From positions 27,217,501-27,281,500 of the forward strand of contig NC_087257.1 in assembly GCF_037042905.1 (NCBI RefSeq): 64,000 nt of DNA, given 5' to 3'. Shown one piece after another: positions 13,101-28,100 of the stretch. The translations under genes were made by a program, and so were the position numbers. Within the stretch, counting starts at the first letter, position 1; each line of letters begins with the position of its first letter. Below the pieces are notes generated by a model. That model ran no database searches, was not told the DNA's origin, and worked only from the letters and a program-made list of their open reading frames with translations. This DNA comes from Lytechinus pictus. Its lineage: Eukaryota > Echinodermata > Echinoidea > Temnopleuroida > Toxopneustidae.

Positions 13101-16100
13101 ACTGAAAGTTTCTGCTGTTCTTTGCATATCCTGTATAAATCAAACCAAAAGAGAAAAAAAAAAAAAAAAAGTTACATTTGTGATTTTGCAACACCAAAAA
13201 AACATTCGTGGAAGGAAGAGATTGTCTTTATTTGATATTTTCCCCTTGATTTGTTTGGATTTGTTATTTCATGCTGTCAGAGTCAATTGGAGTTTCATGC
13301 TCTTTTTGAAACGGTTGGTTCAAGCTTATTGCTTCAGCTCAAATGGCTTTTTACAGTGATATGTCGCAATGATATCTTCATGAAGTTTTAAACTTGCATC
13401 CATTATGTTGCCTATTTGTCCTCAAAACCCATGGGGGGGGGGGGTTCAGACAGTGATGTAGGATTGGATTCCAGTGCCCTGTTCTTCTTTATACCCCCGT
13501 CACACTTATTCGGAATCAGCAGGAATCGAGCAGAACCAGCCGGAATGAAGAACTTTCAAAATTCGTGCCACATTCGGGAGGGAATTTGAAATTTTCACTA
13601 CTTTTGCAAAAATGTCGTTTGAATACTTAGAACGTCCTTCGATCCCGCCTTGAATGATTCTTGCACATTCCGGGTGTATTGACTGTCGAATGCAGCTCGA
13701 ATACAGTCGGAACACAGGAAGAATATTAAGAATGCTGTTAGAATGCAGCAAGAATATTTAGAATACACTTCGAATACCGTACGAGTGCGGTTCGATTGCT
13801 TCCCGTATATGTACTGCCCGAAGTCTGGTTGGAAGGTACCTCAATTGAATTCAGAAAGGTCGTCGAGTTCGGTTCGAACTTTCAAGAATTCAAATAGAAT
13901 GCACCTCAAATACTTAAAATGTACTTCGAATGTACTTAGAATGCAACACGAATGTCCCAAACTTATCAAGAATGCCGCCGGAATGGTCCCAGATAGGCTA
14001 TAAAATGCTTCCGAATCTAGCATTTTCATCAGTCTAGCCCATAACCACCACAGAGTATGGACCTCCTGGACCAAATTACTTTGTTCCAGATTGCTGTCCT
14101 CCAGCAAGAACTGCTTGAGAGAGATGTGGAGGACGCCAGAAGAAAAAGGAGGAGAAGACCCAGAAGATATCATGACCGGGTGACTTCTACTGCCAAATGA
14201 CGTTACAACAGCAGCTGGCCGCGTTTTATGCGATTTGGTTTTCTCTAGAATGCGATCAGAATGCCTCAAATGCTCTTAGAATGTCGTAAGAATATTTAGA
14301 ATGCAGTCAGAGAACAGTCAGAATGCACTTCGAATGTCGTTCGATATTTCTCCACTTCGAAAGTTTGAACATGAGCAAAACATTCAGGCCGGTCACAAGA
14401 ATGGACCCGAATGTCTGGAATGCACTCAGAATGCAGTCAGAATTTTTAGAATGCGCTTCGAATATCCAGGAATGTACCAAGAATTTTCATTCCGACGGCA
14501 TTCCGCCTCTCTCACATTTGAAATAGATTCCCTTGTACGCTGATGTACACAATGTGCAAATGTGGTGGTGGTGGATGAAAGAACTGTTATCGATACCAGC
14601 GGGGTCCCTCATCCATTTCCTCAATAAGGCACATGATCTAGAGAATGATATGTTCATACAGTATGCCTACCTATCATCTGAGTAGGTCAAGGGCTACAAA
14701 AAAACAGGTTCTCTTGGCACTTTTTGATGGATTGGAAATGCATCATCTTTTAATATTGTGAATACCCACATATGGTATAATGTATGTGTATGCATGTATG
14801 TATTTCTTGACTTTGGCAAATAAGATATTTGAGATATATATATGAAAGCATAAAACCCTGCATAATGCTAAAATTACATGTACATGTATACCAGCTGTAG
14901 CAGAAATGAATCAGACTAGATAGAAAAAGACAGAGGGATTGTATAGGGTAAGAGATAAAAAATATTGATAAAAGCTAAAAATAACTCCGGAAGAGGAATA
15001 GGAAACAATGCTAAAAACAATGATACAAGAAAAGATTTACAAAAGTAATAAAATACAAACATGCAGTGACAATATTAAACTGAGAGTTTTATACATGTAC
15101 ACTGTATACATGCAACATCTGATGTTTGCTTCCTCACATTTACATTTACACATTTACAGAAACAAAGTCTGTCTAGAATGGATTGGTCAAGTGAAGTGAA
15201 TGGTAATATGGGTGTATTCTTTCTGTTTAGAAGTATAACAATGATGATGAAAATGACAATAATAATGACATTTTCGCATTTATCTTGTCTTTTTTCATTG
15301 AATAAAACATAGGTTAAAGCATCATGAAGTTGGCAAAATTTGAAAATAAGTTTCATTAATGGGCATAGAATTGAATACTTTGCTATTTACATTTTAATGA
15401 TCATCTCATCATTCTCATCAACAAGTTTACCAAAATTCACAAATTCTGAAGGCAAAGTACTGACAAAATCAATGGGACATCCTCCTGCTTTTCTGGGACA
15501 CTGAAGACAGCAGCAGTGCTGCTATCAAGAAATTATCTGTCAGAGTGGCACAATTATTATCATAAGTGCACAATCAGCTGATTGAAGAATAACATCTAAA
15601 ACCCATCACCTATTAACATAAACATCGAAATAGGGTACCTTTCTGTGATTTTTAACTGTCCTAGTCCTAGCAACTTGCAGCACGAATGTGAAGCTGCCCG
15701 ATTTCAAGCAACTTGAACTGCTCATGTGAAGCTCTCTGTTTTTGTAATTGATGCCTTTTATATATTTTTGTATGTTTTCCTTTCCTTTAATGAAATCATT
15801 TTTTTAATGTTTTTAGTTTGAATTATATTATACAGGGCAATACTCTTGGTTCCATGAATATTTTTCAATCAATATTAATTTCACACTATCATGTAAAAAT
15901 GATGTTTATTTTTACACCAATACTGTTCTAAGGGGTGTGTGAACAGGCCTGCTTTGAAGAGAATCCTCTGGAAAGAAAGATTCCATTTGGAAAGAGTAAT
16001 TCTAAAGGAAAGAAAGAACTCTTACATGAAGTGGTCTCTTGTGAATCCTAATCTCATGCTATCACTTTCAAACGTAGAAATTGAAGAGATTATAGGAAAA

Positions 16101-19100
16101 TAGCCACTTTTCCCACACTGAGATTGATAAGCCTTTCCTAGTACCACAGACAATCTATTAGCAGTGCAAATGTCTTACTATGGAGCCCGAACAATCCTTG
16201 TTATAAATTTTGACAAAATCTGTTTCTTCTGCTCTGACTGATCCTGATAAATCTACATCTAGGTGCTATATCTAGGTGTATAGAAAATGCCAAAGTTTAT
16301 ACAGTGTATCTGTATTGATTTTCCTCACATGCAATTCTTAATATGAATTAAACACATTCAGTGGTGTGATTTGACATGCCTCCTATTGTTGATGCATATA
16401 CTAAAACAAATTAGTTATGATTATGATGAAAATGGTCAATGGTTTCTATAATGTTCCTTTTTTTTTTGCAAAACACCCTTATTATTCCCACATGCAGGCA
16501 TTTCTCTCAATGCATTGATTCCTTATTTCTTGCCTAAATCTGTTTAACAACATCCAATGAGGAAAAGAAATGGTGTGATTTGGCATGCCTCCAATTGTTG
16601 ATGCATATTGTAAAAATTAGTTATGATAAAATGGTCAATGGTTTTGGGGTTTTTTGGGGGGAGGGGCAAAACACCAATACATCTCCATGTACACTGTAGA
16701 CATTTCCTTCAATGCATTTATTCCTTATATCATCTTTTCTTTTTGTATAAATCTGTTTAACATCCAATGTGGAAAGACAAACAGAAATATTCCATTTTAG
16801 GTAATCCACTGGTACTGGTTATTATTGATTTTGGTTATACATGTAAGTTTTCTAGGAAAATTGGTGGTCATAGTATTCGGTCAGATGCATAAAAAGTAGC
16901 AATTGCTGGAAAGCAATGGCTTCAAGCACAAGGAATTGCTAGCCAAGCAAAAGATTATGTCTTTAATAGCAATTGCTTTATTTCATATGCATAACCTTTG
17001 GCTTAAAACCCATTTTCTTGCCTTCACTATTTAAAGCAATTTCTGGCGGTTTGAACAATAGCGACTTCATGCTGGTGCGAATAAGACCCACAGTACAAAG
17101 GCTGGACTCTAAATCAGAGGTGTGGCAGTGCAAAATACCGCTTCTCTTATGTACATGTAACATCTTTTTTCTTAGGTGTCAAACTATTCCTTTAACTTGT
17201 TTCTAATCTAAAATGTAAATAGTTTCCATTCGTTTTGCACTAATACTGGGAAGAAAAAAAGTTCATGTAGGCTATGTACACCTTGGGTTTCTCTCTCAGT
17301 GCATAAACCTGATTACAGACCGAGCACGCCCTGAGTTAGCGAACACTCAAGCTGCTCTGGTGGAGCTTTAAAAAACCCAAGCAAATGCTTATTAAAACGC
17401 ACAAGCAACGTTTTCGCTCTATGCATACACTTTTCAGAAATAGCTTTTTTAATCATCAAGCAAATGCTTCCAGGCAGTTAGAAATTGCTTAGGCTTACTA
17501 GCAAAAGCATTTGCTCGCTCATATTTATACATTCAGAATCAAGCAAAAGCCAAGAAAATGCCTAGCAAAAGCAATTGCTACTTTTTATGCATCTGACCCA
17601 TTACATGTATATGTTCCTGATGGACATACATGTACATGTATAAAATAACAGGAATATTTGGTCATTACAACTATTTTCATAGGCTAAAATGGACAAAATT
17701 TCAAAACCTACACACTTGTCTGTGCACATAGATATGGGTATTACTCATGAACAAAGTACATGGACACGTAGTCTGACTCTGTACGAGACAAACACTGATG
17801 AAGGATAAGAAAATTATCCAATAAAGTTTTAAACAAGATCTGATCCTGTAAAAAGAGATTACACCCTTCTCAAACAGAGCCAGAGGGGGATTCATTCTCA
17901 GACAAAATATCGTACAAAGGCATCATCCCCTTCTATATGTACATGTACATCCAGCCATGAGGACACGCTCTGCATAACAAGATATTGTACGACCTGTTTC
18001 AGTTTGCAGACATCTCACACAATGCAATCACAAAATGTTACAAGAAGTACATGTACAAGGCATACTGCTTCATACCGAGCATCGCCCCCTCCCCCATCCT
18101 AGTCTGCAGGCACAGACCCTTATTGAAACTTTGATCAAATGGGTCTCCATGCGAAGACTACCACATACAAACTTGCTGTTTCAATTGAGGACGAGAGGGC
18201 CTTCAGTACACAAGGCATTAATAGGCTGCACATTCAGACCCTTGACTAGAGTGAAGGGTTTGCACATTAGACTATCCCACCCTGAGGGTTTAATTTTGGA
18301 GACTAACTTACCTGTCCTCGTGAAACAATCTTGTTGAGAACGTATTGACCATCTTTATAAATGATGTGTGTTTTCTTATCAAGCTGGACATCCTCTAACT
18401 GTATGGTGAAGAGAGAAAGCGGGAGTGGGAGGGGTGGGTAATAGAGGGAGAGAGTGAGTAGAAGGAAAAGGTGGACAGGAGAGCAAGAAAGAAGGGAGAA
18501 GAGGGGCATGCAAAGCAATAAAAATCAGCAAAGAGGAAGAGAGAGGTACAAAGGCAGATAAGAAGAGATCGGGAAAACAAAGTATAGACAGGAAGAGAGA
18601 GAGAAAAAAAATAAGGGAAAAAATAATTCATATTACTGTAAGAATAGAATTAATGCCTGATAAAGAATTTACAGTAAACAAAATGCACAATATAAATACA
18701 TACTACATTCAGATACAGCCCTATAATTAAACAAATTATTTTTTTTAAATAGCAAACAAGAAGAGATCACTTGGGTAATTTCCTGCTTTAGATTTACATT
18801 CTTTGTTGTTCATTTGTTTCTGTTTTTTTCTTCCAAGAAACCCTATCATTCTACATGATATAATGAGAAATGAGAGATTTTATTTTAGTACATGTACAAA
18901 ACTTAAGGGCTTTTCTGGCAACTGTATTAAAGTATTTTAATATCTACTAAAGATCGCAGAGACACTACTACATGTATAAAAATCACAGATTATGTATGCA
19001 CAATTGGTAGATTTATTAAAAGAGATTATTAATATCTACATGAACTACAGTTTATGTGTAAAAAAAAACTATAATTACATTACATAAAATATCAAAATGC

Positions 19101-22100
19101 TTTATTTTTCATCTATTCATGACTTGACTGCCCATAAAACGTATAAAATCATAAGTATTGCAAATTATTTGATCCATGAAAGCATATTTCATAATTTGGA
19201 CATCAAATTTATCAATAAACTCATGACAGAGAAGAAGACAGAAAGAAATTAAGAAACTCACCTCTACATATTCATGGTGATTCTCATCTAAAGTCTGTAG
19301 GTTCTTGGAAACATATGCTGGAATTAAATATAAAAAACATAGGTATCAATATGTCGATTTAAAATTTACATTTCATATTCAAAGCTATGTTTGCAAAAAT
19401 AAGACCCAAAGAAAAATCAATATTAACAGCCTTCATAAGAATTCTTTCCATTATCAATGTTAAAAAAATATCTTAAGAGTACTCAGATTGGTTTTGAGAA
19501 AACTTTTAGGATAAAATCAAAAACAAAATTATCACACATTTTCTAACTGTGACCAATACTAAGTTCACCTCTATAGCTCATTATATTTTTGTCCAGCAAA
19601 TGAAAAAAAAAGAGTTAATCTTTAAAAGCCTGTTTCTCTATACACAGAATCCATATTCGCACAGAAATCCTGAATCTCCATTTTCTAATATTCGAATTGA
19701 TATAATTCTATACTTGGATTGCAAATTGGATGCAGAACCTTTAGTACAGCTTTTATAAATTCAAAGAATATGCATCCTCTTATAAATTACCTCCGAGCTA
19801 TTTTCCCTCTTATGCTTCACGCCAAGCTGGTGTTGCTTTTGTATTTTAGTGGATAAATAACTCAAGGCAATCGGAATTGAAGTCTGAATGCATGGTTTCA
19901 TATTATAGATTTACATACACAATACACATGTTATAAAGCAATGTTTCCTCTTGAAGACTGTCTCAAAGGATAAACTTAATAACTTTTTTATTCAAGGTAG
20001 TATTAATCTAGGATATAGAGTACAACATGTAATGTACAAATGGAAAAGCGGAGATAAAAGAAGAAAATTATTAAAGAAAAACTGTTGTTTCTTTTACTAT
20101 TAAAAGTACAACATGTAATGTACAAATGGAAAAGCGGAGATAAAAGAAGAAAATTATTAAAGAAAAACTGTTGTTTCTTTTACTATTAAAAGTGCTATTA
20201 CATTTCATGTTTTTTAATTGCAAAATGTATTACCCCTACACTGTAAAAACTACAACTTTTAGGTGTCAAGAATGATATACATTGTAAATGTAACTTTTTG
20301 TCAGTGTGAACTCCCCCTTTAATATTCTTGTGAGGGTGTACTGAGTTTAATCAAAGACATTAAAGGAAATCTATCCAAAATGGCACCATCATGGTAATGA
20401 TGCATATGATGGATCTCCCTCTAAAGAACAATTCCTCATCTTGCGTCCCCTCACTCCTACATGTACATGTAGAAGCATTATCCAGCTGATTTCTTAAGGT
20501 AAACATGAAACCCAGATCTCAGACTTTAAAAAAACCCATTCACACAAACAGAATTTATTATAAATATTGATTCAAACAAGAATGAATATATATCTATTGA
20601 GAGGACTTATCTCAAAATTGATTGATTTCTTATTATCAACACCTACATGTACTTCTCTAAAATTCATACTTGAATACACATATGGTTGATTTTAGTATTG
20701 ATGGCACCTATACAGTATGTCTATACCTGTTTGAAGCATGACACAAGTTCTTCTCTTTAAAATGCGATGCATCCAAATACCTTTTGTTGGTTTTGTTTGT
20801 TTTAGTTTTTGCCTAAGTTCCACTGAAGTAGTTACAGGTATGTAAAAAAAAAAAAAGGGGGGGGGGAGGTGAGCATGCATTTGTATTATGATTTCGAGAA
20901 AAATGTATTTTGTACCCATCTTTTCAGGTGTTCTGAACGGGCCACAGATTGAGCGCATTTGTATGGGGATATATATCAAATGTATCTCAGAGAAGGTGGG
21001 GAAAGATGGAAATAACACATCTGTCACTGGGACTGACAAATGGCATACAGTACAAATAAATGAATCTGTACAGTGATAAATTGCAGCGTCCTGATTTAAT
21101 ATTGGTACAGGGATCAAAACGATCAAAGCCAACTCTAATCAGGCATAACAGCAGTTTGGCTCATAAATGCATTAGAAAGTAAATATGCATTTGTCAATGA
21201 CAAGACAGTATGCTTGATGTGAAATTCTAACTTCGCTCTTTTAGCATTGAGCTCATAAACCTGATGAAATATCAATTTTTTCCAATTATTTCTGCCCCAT
21301 CTCTCCATCTATCTTTCCCTTTCTTTCAAATACATGTACTATTCACTATGTATTTTTTAATAAACACATTGGAAATGTAATGGCATGCACAAATACATGA
21401 AGACTGGAAATCCTCATGTACATGTACAGTGTAGATATAATGTAGGTGAACTTTCATGATATATGTACACTGACACAGTATGTACTCTATCACAGTTGAC
21501 TCAACAACAAATTTCCTCCCCTCCCCCTCACTCCCTTTCCCCTAGATACATGTACTCATGCCCCACCCCTCCATATATTTCTTGAATAATTCATTCATTG
21601 ATGTTTTCTTTTGGTTCATTTCTGGAGTTCATGGACATTTTTCATAAAGTGTTGAGATTCAATCCAATTCTTTTGAAAAGGAAATAAACACAATCTTTGA
21701 AACTATCATTAACAACAATTAATCTAAGAATGAAAGCAACCTTCTGACAGTCACTACTAAAATGCTGCAATTTTATATCCATTAAAAGCACTAATAGCAC
21801 ATTTCATCCATCCATGTGTGTACATGTACACTACACTATCATAATCTCATTATAAAGGGATGCCTCAATATTACTAAAATAATTACGATATGTCAGAAGC
21901 AATTTAATTGAAATGAACATTGAGTATGTACATTAATCAATGAGTAAATCTTTAGTGGATGTGAACTAATTATGATCTCAATATTGTGAACAGGAAATAC
22001 ATTACTTTCAATCTAGTGCCGTGATTGCGATTATTACTGATTTGCCAATTGCATCAAGAGAGAAAAAAAAACCCAGTAATTGAATGTATTACAAGATTAG

Positions 22101-25100
22101 AATTGGAGGTGCAAGATATTAGTTTTACAAACAATAATGTCAAGAATAAAATTTTCATCATTTCTGTTTTCTTACATGAATGAATGTTGAGGGTGAAAAT
22201 CGATTTGCTTGAAGCAAAATCTGGAGTTTGAAATAATGTACATGTAATTACGTTTAAGTACAGTGCTCTGGTTTCAGACTTTTAGTGGCTTTAAATTAAT
22301 TACATGTACTATGTATCAAATTATTACTGGACCATATTTCATAGGCAATATTTTGTGATGTCATTTTGTGATGCCCCTACTAGGCATGTCTGATCACTAC
22401 ATGGTGATCAGTCATTAGGAAAGCAAAGCACAATTCTTTTTTTTAATATAAATAGCTGTTATTGTAAAATTTTACTATTAGGATCACACTAGAGCTGTAA
22501 CCATATTATTTGAGGTACACAGTAGTTTACATGAACATGTAGTAGCATGGGCCCTCAATTGTGGATATACTTTATATGCTAGATTAGATCCAGGGGCTGA
22601 AAGGGGCTACCCCCATTATTTGTTGCTTTTTGCTTGCTTGTCCATTTCAGGGGCCTATTTCTCTTCATTGATGGTGACCTTGGATCTTTTTTTTGTTTGT
22701 CATATATTTTTTGCTGATTTCTTATGTTTGTTTCTGCTTGACAGAAAATTTGTATACCCCACTGCCCCCTCCCCTCCAATCAATCCACCTAGGACTACCC
22801 TAAAATAATGTTTCTTCATTAACCAGTAAAATACATGTACATGCATGTCATTGAACTGAAAAGAGAATGTTGGATGTCTTCAACATGAGATTTCTTCTGT
22901 CTGTTTCTGCTTGACAGAAAATTTGTATGGCACTGCCCCCCAATCAATCCACCTACCCTAAAATAATGTTTCCACATTAACCAGCAAAATACATGTACAT
23001 GCATGTCATTGAACGAAAAGAGAATGTTGGATGTCTTCAACATGAGATGATTGTCATCAGGGGTAATTGCCCATAAAATGGACTGAGATCTCATCATGAC
23101 CTGAACTCATCAACCATGTACGCAAATAAACAAGTCATGGAAGAAAGCATTACAAGAGAAGAAAAGAGAAACCAAACCATAGACATGTATTAAAGTACTG
23201 AACATGTTGAGGGAAATCTAAAAACTGGATGCTGATCAAGGGGTGTGTATGCAAACGCTGTTTAAAATTTTAATAGTTCCCACTGTCACGATCCAAACGT
23301 AGTACTTAATCGTGGAATAATCGTAGTGATCTTTAATCAGATCATATCAGATCGTAACAGATCAGATCAGTCGTGGCAATCGTATTGATAGTAGACATTT
23401 TTTGAATGGTTCAAAGATTTTCGCAATCAGTTACGAAAGGCCAATCGTGGCGTTCTTAAAGGATCACACAACAGTGGGAAAGAGGAATAAGCATGTACAT
23501 GTAGTTTTAACCCATTACCTTCAAATAAAAACCATTACTATTTTTTGTTTTAAAAATAATAATAAAAAATAAAAGGTTTTTAACTTGTTGTTTCTTAAGA
23601 GTGACAGGCTTACATTACATGTACTATGAGCTTAAATTTTTAAACAGCGTTTTTACAGTAATGCACCATGTTTTTTTTTTTTTTAACGAGTGGATTATAA
23701 AATAGATCAGCTAATATTTGAATTGAATTTTAGTAATACAAAAATCAATCAAGATATTAGATTCATCTTGAAAATTAATGAGCATATATATGCAGGACGT
23801 CAAATTTTTAAGTTAAGAAACTTTCAAAATCATAAAACTTACAAAATGTAGCCTAAAATGTGATTTACTTTTTTGCTCACAATGGCTGCTTACATGTAGA
23901 AGAGAACAATAATGCCATGTGACCAATGGGCAGAAATACTGTATGACAAGATCTTGACAGTGGCTCTTTTTTTTTCATGGACAGTTGCTATTAAAGGGTT
24001 TCTGGACTAATTATGACAATTTTCCTTAGCCCTGCTTATATTTCACTAATTTATGAATTATTTATGAAGACAGCAATCTAATAATTACCTACCTCTAAAA
24101 TGGCCAAAGTTCAATGACCTTAAATGACCTTTGACTTTGGTCATGTGACCTGAAACTCGCATGAGATGTTCAGTGATACTTGATTACTATTATGTCCAAG
24201 TTTCATGAATCAGATCCATAAACTTTCAAAGTTATGATGGTAATTCAACAAATACCCCCCATTTGGCCAAAGTTCATTGACCCTAAATGACCTTTGACCT
24301 TAATCATGTGACCTGAAACTTGCACAGGATTTTCAGTGATACTTGATTACTATTATGTCCAAGTTTCATGAATCAGATCTATAAACTTTTAAAGTTATGA
24401 TGGTAATTCAACAGATACCCCCAATTTGGCCAAAGTTCATTGACCCTAAATGACATTTTACCTTCGTCATGTGACATGAAACTTAAGCAGGATGTTCAGT
24501 AATACTTGATTAACCTTATGTCCAAGTTTCATGAACTAGGTCCATATATTTTCTAAGTTATGATGACATTTCAAAAACTTAACCTTAGGTTAAGATTTTG
24601 ATGTTGATTCCCCAACATGGTCTAAGTTCTTTGACCCTAAATGACCTTTGACCTTGGTCATGTGACATGAAACTCAGGCAGGATGTTCAGTAATACTTGA
24701 TTAACCTTATGGTCAAGTTTCATGATCTAGGTCCATATACTTTCTAAGTTATGCTGTCATTTCAAAAACTTAACCTTCGGTTAAGATTTGGTGTTGACGC
24801 CGCCGCCGTCGGAAAAGCGGCGCCTATAGTCTCACTCTGCTAGATGCAGGTGAGACAAAAAAGTGACCAGGAAATTGAAAGGCAGCCTTTGGCTTTTACA
24901 TTTTACAATTTATTCAGCAATACCTCAAAGTCTACCCATACCAAACAAGTATATATGTTCAGCATTTGAAGCCTTACAATTTACAAGCTTATCATGTATG
25001 AAGCTTTTTAATACATGAATCACAATTACTGTTCACAAGCTACAAAATTGCTAGGGTTCTAGCAATGTTCAGTGATTTATATCTTGTACATTAGCCTAAT

Positions 25101-28100
25101 ACTCTTGTCTGCTCTGCCGTCTACTAGTATGCCCCGCCCCCCTGCTGGGAATGAAGCACATGGCACACAATGCCTACGTCATGCTTGCATTTCTCTCAGT
25201 GAGATAGACATTGCCATAATTTGCATACAGCTTGAATGCAAAAATCATGAAGTCTGTACAACATAATACTACAATAAAACATCTTGAATAAACATTTCAG
25301 AGGGCCAAACAATGATTATAATTTTCAAAATCATCAATTGTTTTAGACAAATCGTTGTCTCAAATAAAAGTACCATGTTGATTACAGTCACTGGTAGGGC
25401 TCACTGGTCACACTCAAATTGTCAAAGTTACATCAAGGTTAAGAATTATTTTTGCTTATCATACACACTACACCCTTGATTTTGATAACTTCATCGTTAA
25501 TCTTATGTTATTCTGTCAAGCTTCATGACAGTGATGATGATTATGATTATAGTGATGATGATTTCAAATTATAATGATCAAGATTACATTATTACCTGCC
25601 AACAAATATGCTCACTATTAAACAACACTATACATAAACAATAAGCCATTCATAAACCTTAATATTGCATTAAATGATTACACAAGAAACAACAATCTTT
25701 TGCAGTGATAATTACTGAAATTTGGAGTTTTTATCCAATTAAAAAATGCGCCATTTTGATTTCCGAGTTTGTTCAGCATGATCTGTAGTAGATGTCAATA
25801 GAAGCAAAATAGTGAACCGTGTGGACTATTTACAATGCAGTCCCTACTACCTACAACGTATAGCACCCATAAAATATTTTCTGAAATTTTTGTAATTTGC
25901 CAAGGCTTCAAGTCAGAGAGGGTTGAATTCTCTGTATTCAAAGAATTGGGCTGGTGAACTATTAAAATAAGCCCTGGAAAAAAAATGATTGTGTTTTCTC
26001 ACTCAGTATTCAGACAAGGAAACTCTATAATACATGTAGTACTGCATATTTTTTTCAATTGAATTTTATTTATGTTTACTCTTACCAACTCTACAATAAA
26101 TTGCTATAAACCTATGGGCCAAGTCACAACCATACAATGCGATTTGTACTACATGTACATGTACGTACACGTTATCAATACTGAGGCAATCCGACACTGC
26201 ATTTTCCACAATTAGACCATGTACAGGGTTGCCACCCTCTCCAGCCAAGAGCATCTGCAAATGTGTTTGGGAAATTGACAAGAGTTGCACTTGAGGGATT
26301 CTGTGGCAGTTTGTTGAATAATAGATGATAAAGAGTAGTACCCTTGAATAATAGTGTACACAACGCATCTCCGCTCCATAAATTCTGTGCCTGTATTAAA
26401 GCTGTATGAAGCCACTGTAATGCATAGCATTTGTATAATGATGTAAAAATGATACACATTACAGTAAACTACACATACATGTGTAAGCAGAACCATAATA
26501 AAAAAAAGGATTTCCCCATTTTTATAAACTTCTATTAAAGATGACGATTTCTCTTTCTTTTGTTGCAAATTTTGCAAAGTAAGTTTCAGAAAGCAGATGC
26601 TGTACATACATGTATTTAGATGGTAATTGATTGTTGCTTTTAAACAAAGCTTTCTTATTACATGTACATGTAGCTACACAAATATATATTTTGCAATGAA
26701 TGTACAGTAACTATGATTTTTTTTTTTAAATTAAACATCTTGTTCATGTACTGAAAATGAGTAAAACCAGAAGTCATACAGGTTGTATTACACTGTACAT
26801 GTATACTATAGTCTACAAGTGGTACCTTTTCAAAACAAATTCTGTGTTTCTTTGTTAAAAATTAAAAAGAAAAAAAAATCATATACAACTGTATGACAAG
26901 ACAGCCATTGCTGACCTGAGGGGGGAAAATACTTTCTGTCCAAATTTTACTTTTCAAACTACTGTTCATTCATAATTATGTTTTGCATTAAATAACAAAA
27001 CTTTACGGGTGCTACATGTAGATACATGTAGTTACAGCATTTTGCAAAGTTCTATTCTGGATATTTTGGTTGAAACGACAAAGGGGGGAGGCTAAATAGC
27101 CCTCTGTTCCATGTTTCTCTTTTCTGTTGCTAACTTGACATCTACTGAAGATAATGCATCAACAAACCTGACAAAAAAATGGTTCATTGTAAACTTCATA
27201 TACGGTAATGTCAAACTGATAAACCAATAGCCATGCACTGCAAGATCAATACATGTGTGCATATTATACAAAAACCTTCAAATATTAGTTTCTCTTCCCT
27301 CGTGGGCTTATGAATGCACTTGTGCAAGTTCGAGCGTGCACAATATAAAAAGCATGGCAGGGAAATAGAATGTTTTCCCCACATCGTAACAATCGATAGC
27401 TTCGGTTTTTCCCATTTGACTTGATGCTCTGCTCAAAATCAATGAGTTCACTGAAAGGAAAAACATTGTTTAGTGAGTTAGCAAACAAGGCACATGTATC
27501 TGTGCCTGTAGTATGTGAAATGATTGTGTTAAAGCTTTATTAAACTATATCATCTTGGGCTATACAGTACATGTATATGGTTCAACAATGTAAATCATAA
27601 AGTGGCCTGCTTATTGTTTCATTTGTTTATTTGTTTATTTTTTGTGAACTTTTGAATTTTACATTAAGGACATTTGACAGACTCAATCTCTCAGTAATCT
27701 ATTCATTTTTTTTTTTTTATAAAAGGAAGGCCCTTTTGAAAAATTATCTCGTAAAAATTTTCAGAAAGATGATATCCTGATATTCTCATCCCAAACTATA
27801 CTCGAAATCTTTTTTTACCCCCCCCCCAAAAAAAAGTGGTTATTCTTGTCCAAGAACATTTTTCGAAAGTCAATTGGGCATTCTTTTGATTTCAAATCAA
27901 TTGAAGGAGATGTTGATTAAGAATGACCAAAGGCAGTGTGTGGTTGATTAATCATAAAGACTGACCCACTTACATCTAAAGATGAAGTATGCACAAGGTC
28001 ACATACTATGACAGCATGGATGCTTTCTCAATGCATTTTAAATGCAAAACAGTGAAACGCAGATCCAACAAACAACGTTGCAAGCATCGATAACCCAATG

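Noticed and set aside
13841..14269. 142-codon minus-strand open frame
   Set aside because: Antisense of the GAATGC-rich transposon block and of the transposase-like fragment; length explained by the repeat lacking stops in that frame.
18303..18631. Ser/Leu/Phe-rich minus-strand frames upstream of exon 5
   Set aside because: Translation of the pyrimidine-rich side of the GA tract; only the 29 codons of exon 5 have homology.
20692..21132. 146-codon minus-strand open frame
   Set aside because: Runs through a poly-A/poly-G tract (FFFFF stretch), has no splice context and no recognisable motif; chance frame in low-complexity DNA.
24100..24830. CRISPR-like array
   Set aside because: Repeats are long (about 170 bp), degenerate and without unique spacers; ordinary eukaryotic tandem repeat.
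27285..27488. Exon-like frame after TTTCCTTTCAG on the minus strand (ELIDFEQSIKSNGKNRSYRL)
   Set aside because: Good acceptor but no clear donor, no family match and no fit between CATIP exons 3 and 4, which are already contiguous by homology.
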